Of a stretch of DNA of 9,611 nucleotides, positions 6,574-9,611 are shown in pieces. Position numbers and translations under genes: made by a program. The notes under the pieces were generated by a model. That model had not been told where the DNA came from. It saw nothing but the letters and a program-made list of their open reading frames with translations, and made no database searches. Position 1 is the first letter of the stretch. Every line of letters starts with the position of its first letter. This DNA is from Acidobacteriota bacterium (lineage in GTDB: Bacteria > Acidobacteriota > Terriglobia > Bryobacterales > Bryobacteraceae), in NCBI GenBank assembly GCA_018268875.1, contig JAFDVT010000680.1, forward strand, positions 1 to 9,611. Reading direction: 5' to 3'.

Positions 6574-8115
6574 TCACCCGTTCAAGAAGACGTAATATTC
6601 GGCGGCGGCTACTGCGCATACCATTATAACTCCCGCCATCATTTCGGCCGCGATTCGGAGTTTTCTAGTTCGATCTTCCGATGGTGTTGTGATGACCGGG
6701 ATTCCAATCACCAGGGCGCCGGCGAATTCTTTGCGCAAATCCACTTCGCGCAGGAAGGTCTGCTGCCGCAATTCCATTATGAACGCCAGCAGAAGCCCAA
6801 TCGCCAAACCCGCTCCGATGGATGCCAGGCTGATCTTTAAACGCTGCGGTCCCGACGGTTTTGCCGGGAGATTGGGCGGATCGATCAGGCGGAAACTCTG
6901 TCCGGCCTGATCCTCTTCGAGATTCACGGCCATCTGCGAACGAAAGAATTTCGCCTGCAAGTCTTCGTACTCGCTTTTGAGTGTGTCGTAATCCTTTTGC
7001 GCCCGTTCCAGTTCGTGTTCCTTGACCGGACTCGAAGCCGCCAGCAAGCCCGCCTGGTAGCGCTGCATTTCCTCGCGCACGGCTTGCTGTTCTTTGGTCA
7101 AACGCTCGGTTTCCGCCTGATTGGCATCCACCTGGCTGACCACCTGAGACAGGATCGGGTCCCGAAGCGAGGTCGCGGGAGGCAACGGCGTACCGTTCTG
7201 AACGGCCGTGATTAACGACTGGATGGTCCCGATTTCGTTGTCGCGCTTCACGATTTCGGGATGCTTGGCGGTGTAGGTATTCAGCAGGGTGGTCCGCTCG
7301 TTCTGGACCCGGACGAGGCCGGCATTGAGAACCGCCTCGAGTTGCGTACGCTGCTGGGCCAACCGGCTAAGGGTGGTGTTGGTGTTCTGTAGCTGGAGAC
7401 GCAAGTCGCTGATGGCGCCGAGTTTTGCCTGATTCACCGCCGGATTCTGGCTGATGTTGTTCATTTTGACGTTGATCAACACCTGTTCCTGGCGGTCCAT
7501 GCGTTCCTTGGCCACTTCCACCTGGTTCTTCAAAAACGCCGTTGTCGTTTGCGCCTTGGTGCCGCGTTCCTGGAGGTTGACTTCCACAAACAACGACGCA
7601 ATCTGGCTCAAAATCTGTTGGGCGCGTTTGGCATCTTCCGCTGTGTATGACAAGCGGAACGCCGCAAAATCGTTGCGCGGACCCACCTGGTCCACCGGCT
7701 CGACCTTGATCTGGTCACGCAGCTTTTCGCCCATTTGCTCGGAAGTCAGTTGCCCTCTGTCTTCCGGGTACAGCCCGAAGGAGTCGACAACGCCGCTCAA
7801 CCTCGGCAGCGCCAACACCTGGCGCGCGACGCCCCGGATCACTTCCGCATTCGACGTGCTGTTGAACTGGTCGACATACTGTTTGGGAACCGGCTGCTGC
7901 ATCAGCATAAAGATGGCCGTCGACGTATAGACGTCGGGCAATTTGAGCACAAAGCCGATGGTCGCCAACGGGACAAGAAATAGCGGACCGAGAATCCACC
8001 ACCTGCGCTTGCGAAGCGCAAACAGGATGGAAGCCGCCGAAATCCCGGAGCTTTCTTTTTCAGACATCGCCATGGACGGCGAAGAATGTCGAATCGGTCT
8101 AAGTGCTAATGACAT
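6574..8115 (-). CDS. Wzz/GumC-like polysaccharide chain-length determinant
   Basis: A polysaccharide co-polymerase of 513 residues that sets polymer length and bridges inner membrane and periplasm. Membrane segment 1 is near residues 39-58. A long periplasmic domain with coiled-coil regions (about 187-300 and 325-395) follows, including YTAKHPEI (281-288), common in GumC-type proteins. The proline-rich PPNLPAKPSGPQR (413-425) precedes segment 2 (about 428-447), as is typical. After a cytoplasmic loop (about 448-489) a third hydrophobic segment (491-510) comes almost at the end, leaving only three residues beyond it. Many Wzz proteins have two segments, so the tail is worth noting. ATG 8115 lies 6 bases after the pyruvyl transferase stop. 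Met15 and Met17 (MAMSEKESS) are plausible later starts, since residues 1-14 look unlike the family. Its partner kinase is the next gene. Confidence 0.93.
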   Translation of the reverse strand: MSLALRPIRHSSPSMAMSEKESSGISAASILFALRKRRWWILGPLFLVPLATIGFVLKLPDVYTSTAIFMLMQQPVPKQYVDQFNSTSNAEVIRGVARQVLALPRLSGVVDSFGLYPEDRGQLTSEQMGEKLRDQIKVEPVDQVGPRNDFAAFRLSYTAEDAKRAQQILSQIASLFVEVNLQERGTKAQTTTAFLKNQVEVAKERMDRQEQVLINVKMNNISQNPAVNQAKLGAISDLRLQLQNTNTTLSRLAQQRTQLEAVLNAGLVRVQNERTTLLNTYTAKHPEIVKRDNEIGTIQSLITAVQNGTPLPPATSLRDPILSQVVSQVDANQAETERLTKEQQAVREEMQRYQAGLLAASSPVKEHELERAQKDYDTLKSEYEDLQAKFFRSQMAVNLEEDQAGQSFRLIDPPNLPAKPSGPQRLKISLASIGAGLAIGLLLAFIMELRQQTFLREVDLRKEFAGALVIGIPVITTPSEDRTRKLRIAAEMMAGVIMVCAVAAAEYYVFLNG

Positions 8116-8121
8116 AAAGAC

Positions 8122-9378
8122 TTATACATCGGCCAAAAGATTGGCAAGAACTGCTTTGACTTGGGGTATGCGCTGGGCCAGTTCCTGGCGGATCTGTTCG
8201 CGCCTCCCATAAATATCCTGAATCGCGGCCAGCGCTTCCTGGCTGGAGCCTTTCCGCAAATCCACCGTAATCCGCTGTCCGTCCGCTACGCTTTGCATGA
8301 CGCCTTCGAACTTGTCGCTATAGGCAATTGCCGCTACCGGCACTTCTTGTGATAACGCGCCAATGCAGGCGTGCATTCGGGCTCCCACAAAGAAACTAGA
8401 CCGTCCGATTAGATATTTCATTTCATCGTAATCGTACTTACGATTCACCACGCCAATTCGGCCAGGATAGCGTATTCTGTATGACTCGTATAGTTCGTGG
8501 CAAATCGCCCAGTCCCCATCCACAGTAGGGCCCAGCACATGGGGGACCAGTAGTACCGGGCAGTTACATTGTCCCAAAAAGTACTCTAATGTGCCAAGAA
8601 CGACATCCCGGTATGACATCGAGAATCCGAACTGCTTTCGAGCATCCATCAACAGGCCGCTGACGTTGAGGCCTACGAGGTTCGTATCGTCTAAGATGGC
8701 CGGACTAAAACCTCGCAGGTCGATTTCCGGCGGCGCCGATGGATCGACGTCAAAGCCCAGGTCGTAACAGAACCGGACTTTATTGGATTCCGCCGCCGTC
8801 AAATTTCCTAACTTGCGGATGGCGTCCGCGCGGCCTTCGTCCCGGGAATAGACCACCGATGCGCCTCTTAAAATGAACCCGGCGAGCCAGCGTCCCGCTT
8901 TGCCCTGAAACGGCCCGATCGTCTGTGGCAGCAACACGAGCTTTGATCGGCACAAGATGGCCAGAACCTGCGGCAGGCCGATGTACAACAGCCGGGTGAG
9001 GCCGTAGATGTCGCTAAAGCTGTCGCCGCCGGCGATCGACAGGCACAGGTCCGTCGAACTCAGTTCCCGTAGCGTATGGTTGCGCCGTAGAAGCGGTGGC
9101 CAAAGGCGCGCGAGGCAGGCCAGCGCGATCAGGAACAGGATGTTGTTCGACTGCAGGAGCCATTTCGAAAAGCGGATCGGTTCCAGGCGGATCGGCAACG
9201 GCGGTTGACCCGGTTCGATGCGCACCGGCCAGACCTCCGGCGTACGCGCGTAGTTGAAGAGATAGACTTCCGCACCCGGGTACGTCCGCTTCACATTCCG
9301 GATGGCGGATGCTGCAAGAACGCTCACTCCAAGATTCGTCGTGTCGAAGGCTGCGCCCATTAATGCCACCTTCTTCAT
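8122..9378 (-). CDS. Polysaccharide pyruvyl transferase family protein
   Basis: This protein belongs to the PS_pyruv_trans family (PF04230; CsaB/WcaK-like), whose members move pyruvate from phosphoenolpyruvate to a sugar to form a ketal, adding negative charge. Its 418 residues are near the usual length. Family motifs in order are SIAGGDSFSDIYG (114-126), LLPQTIGPF (149-157), VYSRDEGRADAIRKLG (176-191), GLNVSGLL (236-243), LLVPHVLG (276-283), GARMHACIGALSQEVPVAAI (332-351) and YSDKFEGV (353-360). A hydrophobic stretch at about 78-95 (NNILFLIALACLARLW) could touch the membrane. ATG 9378 overlaps the stop of the upstream gene as ATGA, which implies translational coupling. The chain-length gene follows by 6 bases. 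Some family members may use other chemistry, so the family is firm and the exact reaction is inferred. Confidence 0.9.
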   Translation of the reverse strand: MKKVALMGAAFDTTNLGVSVLAASAIRNVKRTYPGAEVYLFNYARTPEVWPVRIEPGQPPLPIRLEPIRFSKWLLQSNNILFLIALACLARLWPPLLRRNHTLRELSSTDLCLSIAGGDSFSDIYGLTRLLYIGLPQVLAILCRSKLVLLPQTIGPFQGKAGRWLAGFILRGASVVYSRDEGRADAIRKLGNLTAAESNKVRFCYDLGFDVDPSAPPEIDLRGFSPAILDDTNLVGLNVSGLLMDARKQFGFSMSYRDVVLGTLEYFLGQCNCPVLLVPHVLGPTVDGDWAICHELYESYRIRYPGRIGVVNRKYDYDEMKYLIGRSSFFVGARMHACIGALSQEVPVAAIAYSDKFEGVMQSVADGQRITVDLRKGSSQEALAAIQDIYGRREQIRQELAQRIPQVKAVLANLLADV

Positions 9379-9611
9379 CGATCGTCTTTACCTACCGGCG
9401 CCATGTCCGTCTCCCTGGCGCGCTGCTGCTGCTGTTGCTGCTGCTCTTCTGCCCACCATACCGGATGATGAGGATCGTTGTTCCATCCCTGGCTATTGGC
9501 GCCTTCCGGCAATGCCTGCTGTTGTTGTTGCTGCTGCTGCCAGCGGGGAACGTACAGCATTGCCGCCATGGCGATCATCGCGTACCAGCCTGTCATCATT
9601 TGCAGATCGTA
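9375..9611 (-). CDS. C-terminal end of a membrane protein with polyglutamine tail (partial)
   Basis: The frame is open to the right edge and its last 78 codons are visible. An ATG at 9599 exists, but upstream codons (YDLQ) continue in frame, so I read this as the end of a longer gene. A hydrophobic segment (MMTGWYAMIAMAAMLYV) looks like a last membrane helix. It is followed by a hydrophilic tail with eight glutamines, a middle part rich in Asn, His and Trp (NNDPHHPVWWAEE), seven more glutamines and a charged end. The position at the head of an exopolysaccharide operon and the membrane helix suggest an O-antigen polymerase or ligase (Wzy/WaaL-like), but no family motif is visible. A short separate protein starting at 9599 cannot be ruled out. 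The stop overlaps the pyruvyl transferase start. Confidence 0.6.
   Translation of the reverse strand, partial: YDLQMMTGWYAMIAMAAMLYVPRWQQQQQQQQALPEGANSQGWNNDPHHPVWWAEEQQQQQQQRARETDMAPVGKDDR
9423..9443 (-). repeat. CAG/CAA run encoding seven glutamines
   Basis: Seven consecutive glutamine codons (mostly CAG, one CAA) lie in frame near the end of the partial membrane protein, preceded by two glutamate codons. Triplet runs of this kind can change length by slippage, and any whole-codon change would keep the frame. Confidence 0.9.
9516..9539 (-). repeat. CAG/CAA run encoding eight glutamines
   Basis: Eight consecutive glutamine codons (three CAG, three CAA, two CAG on the minus strand) follow the last membrane segment of the partial protein. 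The mixture of CAG and CAA would slow slippage and suggests the glutamines themselves may be kept by selection. Confidence 0.9.

Overview
The window appears to be the inside of one long minus-strand operon for making, modifying and exporting an extracellular polysaccharide, coupled to an exosortase. Every gene I support lies on the minus strand, so transcription runs from high to low coordinates. Neighbours overlap by 4 bases or lie 3-44 bases apart. No stretch over 50 bases lacks a gene, and I see no promoter, terminator, RNA gene, CRISPR array, insertion sequence or attachment site inside. The operon enters at the right edge in mid-gene and leaves at the left edge in mid-gene. The DNA is GC-rich. 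The mix of a stand-alone exosortase, a split chain-length protein/tyrosine kinase pair, a FemAB-like protein, VanZ, a NodB-type deacetylase and a pyruvyl transferase suggests a Gram-negative soil bacterium. Acidobacteriota (Solibacter/Bryobacter-like) is my best guess, as an inference from gene style and not a proven assignment.

Layout in transcription order: (1) 9611-9375, the C-terminal end of a membrane protein with two polyglutamine runs, perhaps a polymerase or ligase; (2) 9378-8122, polysaccharide pyruvyl transferase family; (3) 8115-6574, Wzz/GumC-like chain-length determinant with three membrane segments; (4) 6529-5720, cytoplasmic BY-type tyrosine autokinase ending in a tyrosine cluster; (5) 5711-3537, one 724-residue polypeptide joining a NodB-like deacetylase to a GT4 glycosyltransferase; (6) 3523-2489, FemAB/GNAT-like protein, probably starting at a CTG behind a perfect AGGAGG; (7) 2485-2042, VanZ-like membrane protein; (8) 2045-1167, exosortase with the Cys/Arg/His triad; (9) 1124-1, an unrecognised soluble protein ending in an XRE-type helix-turn-helix, cut by the window edge.

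Proposed working model (inference): the GT4 domain adds a sugar to a lipid-linked unit and the deacetylase domain removes acetyl groups. The pyruvyl transferase adds ketal pyruvate. The chain-length protein and its kinase control polymer length and export. The exosortase processes C-terminally tagged surface proteins that work with the polymer. FemAB and VanZ are frequent companions whose substrates are unknown here. No PEP-CTERM substrate and no EpsI-like partner lies in the window. The least explained parts are the deacetylase-GT4 fusion, the HTH protein at the operon's end and the polyglutamine tail.
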